Assembly (NCBI RefSeq): GCF_001039355.2
Contig: NW_019773806.1
Location: 1 to 45,489, forward strand
Length of the DNA: 45,489 bases
Source: Lingula anatina
Lineage: Eukaryota; Brachiopoda; Lingulata; Lingulida; Lingulidae
Reading direction: 5' to 3'
Part shown: positions 11,960 through 23,171 of the stretch, piece after piece
How the letters are laid out: every line of letters begins with the position of its first letter
Numbering within the stretch: position 1 is the stretch's first letter
Program-made: the position numbers and the translations under genes
Notes under the pieces: model-generated
Told to the model about the DNA's origin: nothing
Databases searched by the model: none
Seen by the model: the letters and a program-made list of their open reading frames with translations, nothing else

Positions 11960-12297
11960 AGGGATAACAACTCTTCGTATGAAATCTACATTTAACAATA
12001 AATACATTGTAAACAACTCATAGAAATATAATATATTCTATTTTACCAAAAAAAGCACAGTTATAGCAATTAATCTGAAATCTGTGCTTGCCATCCGACC
12101 ATGTGACCTCCATAGATGGCAATACTCTGCAATAATCTCTTAAGAGATTATTACAAAAAAACAAACTACTTAAAAAAAAAAAACAGTGACTAATTTTGAA
12201 TGTAGAAATGGAATCATTAACCATTGGTTAGTACGGGAAAATTGCCATTTACCCCAGGAAAATTCATTTTTTGGCCAAAATGAATGGTTGTTTTCCC
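11960..12297 (-). mobile_element. TTAA-target MITE, copy B (full length, reverse)
   Basis: TTAA at 11956-11959 and 12298-12301 flanks a 338-bp element in reverse orientation to copy A. Inverted ends are AGGGATAACAACTCTTCG and the diverged GGTTGTTTTCCC. It sits about 180 bp upstream of the GPCR copy 1 start codon, at the outer edge of the region shared with GPCR copy 2, where copy 2 has no such insertion. Confidence 0.85.
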
Positions 12298-12385
12298 TTA
12301 ATGTCAAGTTTGACAGTGTTTTTGAGCATTGCTTTTTCCTGCAAATATATTTTATTTTACATGCTTTTTTGCTTTGTTTTAGGGN

Positions 12386-12600
12386 CGGCAGTTATAGCAA
12401 TAGATCTGAAATCTGTGCTTGCCATCCGACCACATGACCTCCATAGATGGCTATAGTATAGCCATCCATAGATGGCTATACTCTGTAATAATCTCTTAAG
12501 AATGTAGAAATAGATTCATTTACCATTGGTAAGTATGGGAAAATTGCTGTTTACCCCAGGGAAATTCATTTTTTTGCCAAAATGAACAGTTGTTATCCCT
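12386..12600 (-). mobile_element. TTAA-target MITE, copy C (truncated at N)
   Basis: Starts immediately after the N at 12385 in the middle of the same MITE family and ends with GTTGTTATCCCT followed by TTAA (12601-12604). A small internal duplication (ATAGATGGCTATA twice, about 12443-12483) is private to this copy. Truncation at the N suggests a contig join rather than a biological truncation. Confidence 0.8.
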
Positions 12601-12604
12601 TTAA

Positions 12605-13278
12605 GTGAAAGAGTCTTTCGGGGAAAATGAAAGGTAGAATCCCTACCTACTACCCTTGATAAATGACAGCTATGGCAACAAGGTGACACAAAATTTACTT
12701 TACGAAACTTGCAATTGATCTCGAAGAAAAGCATAAAACAGTTAAAATATTTTATTATGGACTGTACTGGTTACTGGTCAAACCTTGCTCAATCCTCACG
12801 TCAATGCATGGATGGAGCATGTCATTGGAAGTGTATGTGCTCGCTGGTGAGCCGTGGGTGCCTGCTATATCATATACCATTTGTATATATTATACAGACT
12901 TGACATTTAATATGTAATATTTCAGTTTCGAAGGTATGCCTAGGTAAAAATGCGTTCTTTTTTCACGAACTCCGATCTCATATAAGATATGTTAATGGAG
13001 AAGTGTGTAGTCAGGTGTGTCGCTACCAATTAACTGAATACCAGGCTTGTTGCGCTGCTGCATTATGTAATAAACAGTGATTTAATAGGGTAGCGCTCCT
13101 TTGGGCAGGTCAAAGCTTGGTTTTGGCAAAGCATGGTTCTGTCAAAAAAGTATCCATATGTCGGCAACTACTGCATAGAAGATTTTGAAATTTTGCATGC
13201 AAGTGGTCGGGTTTGCAGTGTGTAAGATGGGCTATGCAGTGCTTTACAAATTTGTTAATCTGTGGCAGAATGGCGCGA
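12605..13278. other. Gene-free stretch
   Basis: No protein homology, RNA gene or repeat structure was recognised in this AT-rich DNA. Confidence 0.5.
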
Positions 13279-13335
13279 AAAAAAAAACAAAAAAAAAAAA
13301 AAAAACAAAAAACAAAAAAACAAAAAAAAAAAACA
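13279..13335. repeat. A-rich simple repeat
   Basis: An almost pure A tract broken by single C residues. Open frames crossing it encode poly-lysine or poly-phenylalanine and are artefacts. Confidence 0.9.
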
Positions 13336-13809
13336 GGCACTGCCAGACAGATAATTGCGCCGAACGAAACGGTCCGCACAGTTTTATAGAGTAATGCCCA
13401 GACTGATGTACCTACACAGAGGCCACACCCAATGTATTGAAATCTTACCACCAGGGTACAGGACCCACTGTCTTTCGGGATATGCTGTTGCAACTAAACA
13501 AAAACCACCCAGTCCGTTCAGAATGATGGGTAAATTGCCACCAAAACGCATTTTTCAAGGCCCTTGGCGAACACCAAACTGGTTTTAGCAGGTTAGAATA
13601 CCAGACGACCTCCGGGGAACCCACTGTAAACAGCAAAACATCGTTGTATGTTTCTCTAATGAATTGTGGACCTTGACCGTTTCTGGGTTGAACACTGAAA
13701 CCTCGTGGCTTTCTTTATTGAGGTCAGATTTCACCTGTACCGCTCAACAATCAAAACAGAGCTTACAGACATCCAGAAGAGGCCAGAAGTGACTTAGGTC
13801 ATTAACAAC

Positions 13810-14280
13810 GTCAGTATTTGGAGTGGATACCACATTGGTGCCAAAACACCAATGGTAGTCATGGGCGAAAACCTGAACCAGATCAAATAAAGGAATAATC
13901 TGGGAACCACTTGGCTATCATTTGATAGGGGGCAACTTTGGAACAATTTTAGGTTGCACGGTGAGATTCCCGGTTCACACAAATCACTTTTAATAGCAGA
14001 TTACTTACAGAACCAAGGGAATGAGCAGCTACCTTGGTCATCAAAATTGCCATATTTGAACCACATAGACAATAAGTGGGTAGGCCATTACTCGCCGAAT
14101 CAATGACCTACATGTCCTACAACAAAACTGGGCCAAATTGGACAGATTTTGACCAAAGCCTGGAATGTTATTCCAGGTTGAACTCTAAAAGCCTATCCCA
14201 AGGAATGCCTTTCCACTTGAGAGCACTGGTAGCAGCCAGAAGAGGTCAGGCGTAACAACGACGTTACTGTGACTAGACAC
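13810..14280 (+). pseudogene. Decayed Tc1/mariner transposase (catalytic C-terminal part)
   Basis: In broken frames the translation follows the DDE domain of Tc1-like transposases. VSIWSGYHIGAKTPMVV lines up with the MVWGGI..G.TPLV block, and LIADYLQNQGNEQLPW followed by SSKLPYLNHIDNKW with the YLQ..GI..L.WPA.SPDLNPIEHLW block (here SPDLNPIE has decayed to LPYLNHID). A later piece VLQQNWAKLDRF with QGMPFHLRALVAARRG lines up with the EW..IP and SM.RR..A.I.A.GG end. At least two in-frame stops and several shifts are present, so it cannot make protein. The ends of the element were not found. The family is recognised with good confidence; the exact lineage is not. Confidence 0.75.
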
Positions 14281-14840
14281 TGACATGAGGGTCTTTTGTG
14301 GAGCGTGTAACTCTTTTACAGACAATAATTTGAAAAATATGGAGATCCAAAATATCTCTTTTAATGGTTGTCGTATGGCATAGAATAGGCAATGTGTTTT
14401 TGTTTGCTTCTCTGGCGAATTCCATTAATGAACTGATGTCACAATAACACCAAAGAGATATTTAAAAGTTATTAAAACACGATTTTAATCCTTATTTTCA
14501 TTTATCAGTCAGCAAAATAGGAAAAAAACTGATGAAAAATGATTTGGAAAAAAATATTCCATATTAAATGTCAAGTCTGTATATAATGATTTGCCATGGT
14601 TTGGGACAGGGATATTACAGATTACAGTAATTACAGTGATACATTTAGGGACGTACGAGAACAAGTAATAAATCAACTATTATATCATTACTGTATCATT
14701 AATTCAACATTTAGAAATAATTTCCCGAATTGACAATAACAATTTTCAATTACAAGCGATTGCATAGAGAATTGAGAATCACCGGCACAACCCGGATTTT
14801 TCTAAAAAACGCCGATCATAAAAGACCTTGAGCTCTTAGA
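14281..14840. other. Gene-free stretch
   Basis: AT-rich DNA without recognised coding or repeat structure. Confidence 0.4.
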
Positions 14841-15092
14841 CTGGGTTCCCATACATAGATCGATCCATCTAGATCGATCTTACTCCCTGGGCAGTCTCAC
14901 TAAATTGTTGTCCACTAACCGGCTTAAATGTCTGCCACACCTACCGCATCAGCTAGCATACATGAAAAGATAATTACCCCCTAACAGCTTTACTAGGCGT
15001 GACAGACATTTAAGTCTGCCAAGTTGACAGATATTTAGTGAGACTCCACAGGGAGATAGATCGATCCAAATATCTGTGGGAATGGTCCCTTA
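14841..15092. mobile_element. Foldback MITE with about 100-bp inverted arms
   Basis: The left arm (GGGTTCCCATA, AGATCGATC, CAGTCTCACTAAAT, GGCTTAAATGTCTGCCAC) reappears inverted on the right (GTGACAGACATTTAAGTC, ATTTAGTGAGACTCC, GATAGATCGATCC, GGGAATGGTCCC). Arms span roughly 14843-14945 and 14995-15089 and are imperfect. No coding capacity. A short flanking duplication is not clear; TTAG occurs near both ends but is not in exact register. Confidence 0.8.
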
Positions 15093-15668
15093 GTCGCTTC
15101 ATTAAATGCTCCTGGCTCAGAGCTGTCACTGGCAAGTCTGGTTGATTTGAGGCAGTGTGAGGTTTATACTCGGACGGTACAAGTGCAGGGTATGTAATAT
15201 ATTACAAAGGGTAGAAGTGTGTGCGTATTATGAGAACCCCATGGGGTCCATGTATGAGGAGGGGGTTGATTTTTATTTCGTTGAGAAATGAAGAAATTAT
15301 CGTTTTAAACTGTGCATATGTAGTTTGTGGTGTGTCTGCATTAAGGTCAGAATATTTTTAGATCGAGTTTGTGAATATTGTATCACATTAAAGTCAAGGG
15401 TCAGAAAAGACATGATCTTTCTAAACTTATTCTCTTCTTTTTGGATACAAAATGGAAAACTAGATAATTACATTCGGTCGATTTTACATCAATCTTATTC
15501 ATTCCGCAAATGTCTCACGGTTTTGAATTGAAATAAGGACAATTTGGGGATTTATGATTATAAGATAGCATTGAAATGAGCAAATGCTTGGTTTTGAAGA
15601 AAACAAAAATTAAAATGTAAATAAACTCAATCACCTGAGGTAATTCTTCTATTGCAGACAACTATAAA

Positions 15669-16476
15669 ATGAGCTCAAGCGCCGTGTTGGTTATACTGCT
15701 GGTGACAATGCTGGAAGTGTGTGCGTGCTCTGGTATGTAGTAAAAGGTTTTGTCACTTTAAATTGTGTAAATCATTAAAACTCTGTTTTGAATAATAGCA
15801 ATTTTAGTTTAGTAACAATTTTCATGCAAAGGGGACAAACTGTAATGGTGACAGAAGAGCAGCTGAAACTGCAGCACTGAAGCATTGGTAACGAAGGCCC
15901 TATCGGCTATAATAGATTGTAAACTAACATGTACAGCAGTTTTTGTTTATGTACTAAAATTCTGAAATAATATTATGCAGGTTTAGTTGATTCCAATCTC
16001 CTTTTCCTCTTATACTAGATCTACAGAGATGCACTGCTGCCTACAAACTAGTAGCGTTCTCGGCAGGGAGATCAAACGATCTTGACCAGACGGGGAAAGG
16101 CAACGCTGTGGTTGTCTACGACACCGTCTTTCTGAACGATGGCAACGGTTATAATAAAGACACGGGGAAATTCACTTCACCGACCTCAGGGGTCTACGTC
16201 TTCCATTACCATAGTCTCAGCCAAAACAACAAGCCCGTATTTGTCAGATTGAACCACAATGGCCAAATAAAGAATACTGGGTACGGTAAACCTTCTACGG
16301 GGCATGCGACAGGCAGTAATACTATTGCTTTGCGGCTGGCAGAGGAAGACGAGGTGTGGATTGATTTAGTTGGCGGCCACGCCCTTCACAACCATCCTGG
16401 GGAGTTCCACAGCACGTTCACCGGTTACCAGCTCTATCCAGACAACAGCAGCATTAACACCGTGGCTTTCCATTGA
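15669..16476 (+). CDS. Secreted C1q-domain protein, two coding exons
   Basis: Exon 1 is 15669-15732 and exon 2 is 16019-16476; the GT/AG intron is in phase 1. The product is 173 residues. Residues 1-20 form a signal peptide (hydrophobic AVLVILLVTMLEVCACS). The rest is a single globular C1q domain with the family landmarks: YKLVAFSAG at the start, FTSPTSGVYVFHYHSL, IALRLAEEDEVWIDL, and STFTGYQLYPD at the end. There is no collagen region, so it is the short secreted 'head only' type common in bivalves, where C1q proteins serve as soluble pattern-recognition lectins. Upstream TTCTATTGCAG (15647-15657) looks like an acceptor, suggesting a 5' non-coding exon further upstream. AATAAA at 16658-16663 is a likely polyadenylation signal. 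Domain call is firm; ligand unknown. Confidence 0.92.
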
Positions 16477-16479
16477 CGA

Positions 16480-16950
16480 CCTAACATTTTGATGGAAGAG
16501 TCGGAGGTATTCCTCTTCAATATTGTTAACATCAAATATAATATACACGCTGTTTTGCTAACATACATGATTTTAACCATTGAGCAAACTTTGTAATTTT
16601 GAGCTTCATGTAAATTTACTTTCTTTAAAATTATGTTTAATTCAATTTCTTTCGGAAAATAAATTCAGATACTTTTATTTAGATGCATTTCGTTGCAGTT
16701 GTTGTCATATATGTTTAAATGGGGAACTATAGATCCAAGTCAATGATCAAGCACAAATAGTCCCTCAATATACTGTATTTGTTGAGATTTATTGTCGTGA
16801 AATATATGAAATACTTTTCAACAAGTGAACAAAACGATGCATTGGCACCGTTGAGCCTCTAAATGCATCAGATTGTCAATTTGCTTGTTTTAACAGCTTA
16901 AAAGCAAAGAAAGCAAAGAAAAAAATATGTATATATATGCATTTATATGT

Positions 16951-17007
<57 letters not shown>

Positions 17008-17700
17008 CACGGCAAATGAAAACTGCATGGTATATTTATCAAGATACCTTTGAGGTGTTCCTGTCAAATATATTGAAAGGCGGCCCCACAGAAATGATCT
17101 AAAGAACCAATATTTTAATATAATAATAATTTGAATTATCTGAATAATCTATTTATAGGTTGGTTTATTTTTACCTCTTGCAAATGGAGTGAGATATCAG
17201 TTTGTAATGTAATGGTAAAGGATCATTTATAAATGACACACCATTCATTTATCTATTGCCTATCTATGTCACTGAGCGAAATGATTCATTAATAATAAAA
17301 GTAACTTTATTCCCGTTTTCTAGCTACGATGGTTGGTGAAGCCACCTGGTATCAAATCATATTGAAGACAAGAAAACACGCAAAATAAGAATCATAAAGG
17401 GTCTTGTAACAGTGACACACACACAAACACACTCACTCACACACACACACACAGGAAAACCTGGCACACTGCCGTTAGCAACTAAAACTGATAAATCACG
17501 CTGTATTTTTGTTTCACCCTGACTGTGATGTATATAGATAACTTTATCAAACAATACATCATTAAGTTATTAGCCAGAACGACGCCATGGCCTTGGTATA
17601 TCATAATAGGGTTGGGTCGTTCTGGCTATGTCCTCATTATTGACAAAATCAACTGATTGTAGACAAATTTGAAGCAGTATAGATAACCTTTGAAATGATA
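16480..17700. other. C1q 3' flank and intergenic DNA with microsatellites
   Basis: Contains the C1q polyadenylation signal, an (AT)n run at about 16957-17003 and a (CA)n-type run at about 17416-17454. No other gene recognised. Confidence 0.6.
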
Positions 17701-17707
17701 TATAAAG
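17699..17707 (+). promoter_or_regulatory. Candidate TATA box for the TRIM-NHL gene
   Basis: TATATAAAG lies about 90 bp upstream of the start codon of the single-exon gene, a fitting distance for a short 5' UTR. Position and match only; no transcript evidence. Confidence 0.45.
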
Positions 17708-17793
17708 CGTACGCAACGGTTTTGGCAGCACTAGAGCGGGGCAGCCGGCATGTAGGGGCGGGGCACTGTGCCCACTCTGGGCGCTAATCTACT

Positions 17794-19992
17794 ATGGCAA
17801 TAGCTTCGAAAGAGATATACAACGTCTTCAGTGAGAACTTTTTAACATGTCATGTGTGTCTTGGAGAATATAAAGACCCGAGAGTGCTTCCCTGTTACCA
17901 CACGTTCTGCCTGGAATGCATTGCTGACCATGCAGCCAAGAATGGTCTCCAGAACAAGTTCTCCTGTCCCTTGTGTCGCCAAGAGGCCCCCGTACCACCA
18001 GGTGGGTTAGCAACTCTCGTGAAAAACTTCTTTCTTACAAAAGTAACAGACTTCGTGAAAGATCTGAAAACCCCAGAGGGGAGACTTTGTGAGTATTGTA
18101 AGCATAAAGAGGCCATTTTGCTGTGCCAAGGTTGTCCCAAAACTAACCAATTGTGCGCTACATGCCGTGAATTGCATGACAGCATTCCGGCATTAAATGG
18201 ACATCACTTTGTACCTTTATCACAATTCGATTTCTCAGTTAACCCATCTAACATCCGTGAACAATTACGTCACGTATTAGATAAAGCTCAATACTGCGAC
18301 AAACACGACGGCGAGTTGCTAACATTCTATTGTGAAGAGGATGACACCGTGGCATGCAGAGATTGTATTTTGGAAACTCACAGTAAACATGACTTTAAAA
18401 AAATTGGAGATGTGGTGAAGGGTCAACGGGAGTTAATACAAGAAAAACTGAGATGTCTCCCAAGTGCAAAGCCGTCTCATTATGAAAGAGCAGAGAAAGC
18501 CATTGTACGAACGGAAGAGAGGCTGACGGAAAATCAGTCAAACGTACTTAGTTTGGTGGATTCTCAAAAATTAGCTATGACGAAGGAGATAATGGAAAAC
18601 AGTGAAACCATTGAAAGAGAACTAAGCATTTATTACCGAGAAATAGAGGAAGACGTACGTCAACAGATCGACGCGTATTTAACAAGTATGAAACACCATT
18701 TGGAAACGTACCAAACAAAAGTACTGTCAGATTACATCGAAATGCAGAAAGTTATAGATGACAAAAGCAACGAAACAACGGCAGAAGTTATGGCACTCAC
18801 CTCCACGCAGCTGAAGACTTTAGACGCTGAAAAGGACAAGCATGAAATTGACAAGATTTCCATCCAGAGCATTCGTGATTTCGCTCAGCAGCTCACAGAC
18901 AACGGATCTGCCATCGAGGTCATGACCCACTCTAAAAAACTCCAAGCTAGAATCCAGGAGTTGCAGACAGTAGAACCAGTCTTTGATACCAAGATCACCG
19001 ACGTAACATTAACACCAGGTCTAACAGAAATGGGCCGTGTGCTACAGTTTCCTAAAATCCCTGAACCAAAACCGCTGTCCATCAAAACAGGGTCCATCAC
19101 GGCCAAAACATACCGCGGTCCCTTGGATGCATGTTTTGGTAGTTTGAAACAAGAGGGAGCGCACTGTCCCGAGCTGATGTGTTTTCAGAAGGCAACATGG
19201 TTTGGCACTCCAGAGCGGAAATTTTGTTTTAATGTTAAGGGCTGGCCACTGTGGGACATCCAGTGTACAGATGACGGGTGTATTTTAGTTGGACATAGTG
19301 ATGCAGTGTCAGTTTTCTCCAGTGCAGGTAAATGTAAGCGTAAAATCAGTATAGAGGGAGGCGGAAGGCGTATCGCTATAATCAGTAACGATACATTCGT
19401 GGTCATATGCCGTGATGAATGCTGTAGACTGTATTCAACATCAGGCCATGTTACCCGGTGTTTTGGTCAGGGTGATATGTCTTACCCCTGGGGAGTCACG
19501 GTGGACCGTACAGAGGGTAAGGTGTACGTGTGTGATTGTGGTGCACAGTGCATCTGTATGTACGACATGGTATCTTTTCAACTTGTTAACAGAATTGCTA
19601 TCCCAATGTGCAGTAAAGACACACTGCGCTGTGCATACCACCACGGCATCAATGCAATCATAGTCAGCGACCGCTTGGCCCACTGTGTGTATGCAGTGAC
19701 ACCCCAGGGTGACGTCATGTTTCAATACGGAGCACGAGGTCAGAATGGAAGTGGAGACGGACAACTGAGTTATCCACGAGGAGTGTGCGTAGATAAATTT
19801 GGACAAATGTTTATAGCTGACCGTGATAATGACAGGGTGGTTGTCCTTGGTCTAGACGGAACATTTTTACGTAACATTTTGACAAAAAGCGACAACACTG
19901 AGCTGCCTTTGTCCGTCTCTATCGCCAGTAACGGGGAGCTTGTTGTTGGATCCGCCAGAGGAAAAGTATCCACGTATAAGTACATCGCTTAG
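17794..19992 (+). CDS. Intronless TRIM-NHL protein (RING E3 ubiquitin ligase)
   Basis: 732 residues. A C3HC4 RING finger occupies 19-61 (C19, C22, C34, H36, C39, C42, C58, C61). It is followed by a first B-box at about 99-135 (CEYCKHKEAILLCQGC) and a B-box 2 at about 166-200 (YCDKHDGELLTFYCEEDD, CRDCILETHSKHDF). A charged helical region to about residue 390 is a likely dimerising coiled coil. The C-terminal 260 residues contain NHL-type propeller blades such as YPWGVTVDRTEGKVYVCD and YPRGVCVDKFGQMFIADRD. This is the TRIM2/3/32/56/71-like architecture: the RING transfers ubiquitin, the propeller recognises protein or RNA. Large sets of single-exon TRIM genes of this kind exist in bivalves, probably spread by retroposition; several have been tied to antiviral signalling. 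The target here is unknown. The (AT)n run 4 bases after the stop limits the 3' UTR reading. All zinc ligands of the RING are intact. Confidence 0.92.
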   Translation: MAIASKEIYNVFSENFLTCHVCLGEYKDPRVLPCYHTFCLECIADHAAKNGLQNKFSCPLCRQEAPVPPGGLATLVKNFFLTKVTDFVKDLKTPEGRLCEYCKHKEAILLCQGCPKTNQLCATCRELHDSIPALNGHHFVPLSQFDFSVNPSNIREQLRHVLDKAQYCDKHDGELLTFYCEEDDTVACRDCILETHSKHDFKKIGDVVKGQRELIQEKLRCLPSAKPSHYERAEKAIVRTEERLTENQSNVLSLVDSQKLAMTKEIMENSETIERELSIYYREIEEDVRQQIDAYLTSMKHHLETYQTKVLSDYIEMQKVIDDKSNETTAEVMALTSTQLKTLDAEKDKHEIDKISIQSIRDFAQQLTDNGSAIEVMTHSKKLQARIQELQTVEPVFDTKITDVTLTPGLTEMGRVLQFPKIPEPKPLSIKTGSITAKTYRGPLDACFGSLKQEGAHCPELMCFQKATWFGTPERKFCFNVKGWPLWDIQCTDDGCILVGHSDAVSVFSSAGKCKRKISIEGGGRRIAIISNDTFVVICRDECCRLYSTSGHVTRCFGQGDMSYPWGVTVDRTEGKVYVCDCGAQCICMYDMVSFQLVNRIAIPMCSKDTLRCAYHHGINAIIVSDRLAHCVYAVTPQGDVMFQYGARGQNGSGDGQLSYPRGVCVDKFGQMFIADRDNDRVVVLGLDGTFLRNILTKSDNTELPLSVSIASNGELVVGSARGKVSTYKYIA

Positions 19993-19995
19993 CAA

Positions 19996-19996
<1 letters not shown>

Positions 19997-20042
<46 letters not shown>
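19997..20042. repeat. (AT)n microsatellite
   Basis: About 22 AT units directly after the TRIM-NHL stop codon, hence in its 3' UTR if transcribed. The following 20043-20447 shows nothing recognisable. Confidence 0.95.
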
Positions 20043-20043
<1 letters not shown>

Positions 20044-20447
20044 CTAACAGATGGCCTTGTCGCCAGGCGTCATTTTAAGTATCTGGAAGTACTGTACAAT
20101 GCTTACAATGTAAAACTCCTAATTGCTGCATATAAAGTCGCCAAAATTGCTGCAGATATTTAAAATGGCACAAAGAACAATAGGATACCAGGTATTTTGT
20201 TAAGATCTTTAAACCGATGTAAGACAAGATGTCTTATTTTCGAAGGTAAAGTGACAATTGGTGTAATTTAAGGTAATTAGTGAAAGAAAAATCTCAGAAA
20301 AATCGATGGCATCCTTTTTAACTACAGTTCTTATTAGCCATTGATTTTTTCTGATACTAGTTCATGTAATCGAGAAAACCAAGAAATCTAAAATAGCACT
20401 CATCATCAACCTGCTGATATGACATTATCAGCAAAATGTGAGTGCTT

Positions 20448-21628
20448 CAGGGCCGTAGCCTCCGGGGGGAGGGGGGTGGAGGGGGGGGGCAGCTGCCCCC
20501 CTGGGATTTGAGGTGCAAAAAAAAAAAAAAATTATCGCAAAGGTAAAAAAAATAATTGCAAAGTTGGTATCAATTCTGTGAGAAAATGCATTCATGGCCA
20601 CTAGACAATGATTCAACAATCTGTTTACAAAGGTGTACTGTTTTTAGTCAACTCAGTTCATGCCAAAAAGCTCACCCTCCCTTAGGGAGTTATCCCCCAG
20701 GCTGTTATCAGGTTATTGTTTACCCTGACTGTTTGCCCAACAAAGCTGGGAGGGCTTTTTGAGCCTGCAGAGAACAGGTTGTAAGGCCCTTATCAGTATG
20801 TGGGATCAGTTTACATGGTGTTTAGCCTGGACATGATGTAAACTGACCCCACAGCCTGAGTCGGCCTGTGCACAATAACAACAATGTGTATGTGTTCACA
20901 GCAATGCAACTATTAGATAACTTCAGAAAAGCACAGACTAGACTGAATGGAATCCAGGATTATTTCTTGATCTTTTAGATTACAGATTATCTTTATTTTG
21001 TTGATGATGACGACTCCATCGAGAAAAAGATCGAGTTCCCAACAGTCAATGTTACACTTTGTCACCAAAAAAGTTAGGTGAGACATTATTTATATACATG
21101 TACCAGTACTCCAGAGATCTGTAAATTTTGTAAACTAATGAACTACATTGTAATCTTGAAAAATTTATTTGAACTGTAAAATTTATCTGCTCTTTTTGAG
21201 CGTATGAATTATTTGGAATAATTTTACATGTAGGTAGATACAGAGATGGGTCCAGGGGATCCTTATCCCCCCTTTTTTTGTCCGAAATTACCTTTTTCGT
21301 TTGAAAATTTGCCAATTTTGGGGTTAGACGCCTCCTTAATGTGCGGATCGACCTTTTCCGGGTGTCATTCAAGCGCTATAGGACTCTCAAAAGAATGAGA
21401 AAATGACTGTACTTATGGCAAAATGAACCCACAATTTCTGACTTCTGATTGATCAATAAATAACAGTTAAAATGCACCAGAATGCAGTATTATACATACA
21501 GTTTTAAAAAATTTTCCACACTGTGGGAGGGGGACACCCCCTACCAAACCTTCCCCCCTCGGGGGCTTCGCCCCTCGTGTCCGCTTACTGCCCCCCCCCC
21601 CTGGCATTTTGCTCAGGCTACGGCCCTG
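20448..21628. mobile_element. hAT-like non-autonomous DNA element (1.18 kb)
   Basis: Ends are the inverted repeats CAGGGCCGTAGCCT and AGGCTACGGCCCTG. Inside them lie G-rich and C-rich subterminal tracts, and GGGGGCTTCGCCCC forms a hairpin near the right end. An internal 15-bp stem (GGGATCAGTTTACAT with ATGTAAACTGACCCC, about 20802-20850) is also present. A CAGGG terminus is typical of hAT elements, which make 8-bp target duplications. The flanks share only TGCTT, out of register by one base, so the duplication is not confirmed. No transposase. Confidence 0.7.
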
Positions 21629-22196
21629 CTGCTTTATCTGAAGAAAAATGAAAAATGACCCGATTTTTAAATATAATATTGTGCAAGGTCCATCTTCTGC
21701 ATTGCATACCTTGGTGTTAGTTCAAGCATGGAGGTGTACATGTACTTTCATGGTTCAAGACTTCTGTGTGCGATATTTTGTCTAGTTATATAATTGGTAT
21801 AGAATACGATGGTATTTGCTGTGTGATAAAACTACATACTGACCTCCCTCCTTGATATCTCTTTACTGAGGTCAGCAAAACAACAGATATTGGCCTCGGC
21901 TTAAGTCGATAATTGTATTATATTCCGTCGTATCTACTCCAGGCGGAATTTAAGGGTTCGTTCCCAAATGAAACTATCGGTCTACGTAGATCGATGCAAC
22001 TCCGCCGGGACTCTCGCTGAATGCAATCTGTTTAAGAGATTAACCCGCTTCTTCTCGTTTCCAACATACATTGTCATCAGATTTTCTGTATTCTACCCAT
22101 AGCCGCTCTGATCCTTAAGTTTTAGCACGAAAATATTCAGATGGTGATTACAATAATCAGCAATAAAAACACTTTGATGTCTTTTTAGTTTTGTCG

Positions 22197-22232
<36 letters not shown>

Positions 22233-23171
22233 TGTTACTCTTTCACTGTCCTGTTGCAGAATGAACTCGAGTACGATGACAAAAGTATTTAGGTTTAAAT
22301 ATTTTATTCAAATTTGTTCAAGCATAGTATGCATGTGCTGAATAAAATTTATCTAATCTTGTGGCCCTTTTGTTGGTACTATAAAACACGTAAAAAGATG
22401 AATCAAGCAGATGCGTCTTAAAATGCAGAATTTACGTAACTGATTTGTCCCCACCAAAATATATTTCATGTCTTTTATTTATTTATTTTACTGGATTAGC
22501 TACTGGTATAAAGAAGCAACAAAGAAAGGTGTCTCACATATTCACCAAATGCAAAGAAAGGTCGAAGGAATATGATAAGAGATTAGAATAAACAAACCAC
22601 TTCAGTATATCAATAAAATTAAACTCGCAAAGTCAATTATTTCATTACCATTTCATATTCTTACTTATGCTGTACTCAAAGGCATGTAAGTTACTGTGCA
22701 TTGCATATGTACACTCGTTTGAATTATTTTCCTAGCCAATATGAGCAACAGATATTAGCAGACGATCATTACAGCACCTGGCGGGAAGTTAAACCTGCAC
22801 AAACACGTCGACTTAGGATGTTTGACAATGAAAATGCTGGCATGCATGAAATACGATTTTTTTTAACAAAAACTTATTAATACACACTGTATGATGAGCA
22901 CACACACTCTGTTTTACTTTCTTGAATATTAATTGCTGTATAAAAGTACTAATTAATTGTTCGGCATGATATAACTCCGAATGAAAAGCATTTTCTTTTG
23001 CTCAGATTCAGTCTCTTAATAATGAACAATAGACAATTCTAATAAAGTTCATTAATAAAGTGATTTCTGTGCATATAAACGTGTAGAACAACACCAACCT
23101 ATGCATTCAGTACAAAAAGATAAGAAATGAAATTAAATAGATTTCTTTTTAAATTTATAAAAGACGGCGAT
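21629..23171. other. Gene-free stretch downstream of the VWDE-like gene
   Basis: Contains a TTTA microsatellite at about 22200-22231 and a weak match to the foldback MITE arm near 21955-22030 (AGATCGATGC, GGGACTCTCGCTGAAT). Part of it is presumably 3' UTR of the minus-strand gene ending at 23172; no clear polyadenylation signal was identified. Confidence 0.4.

Noticed and set aside
13110-13493. Open frames across the A-rich tract on both strands
   Set aside because: They consist largely of poly-Lys or poly-Phe produced by the simple repeat.
17828-19985. Several antisense and shifted open frames inside the TRIM-NHL gene
   Set aside because: Shadows of a clearly coding 732-codon frame.
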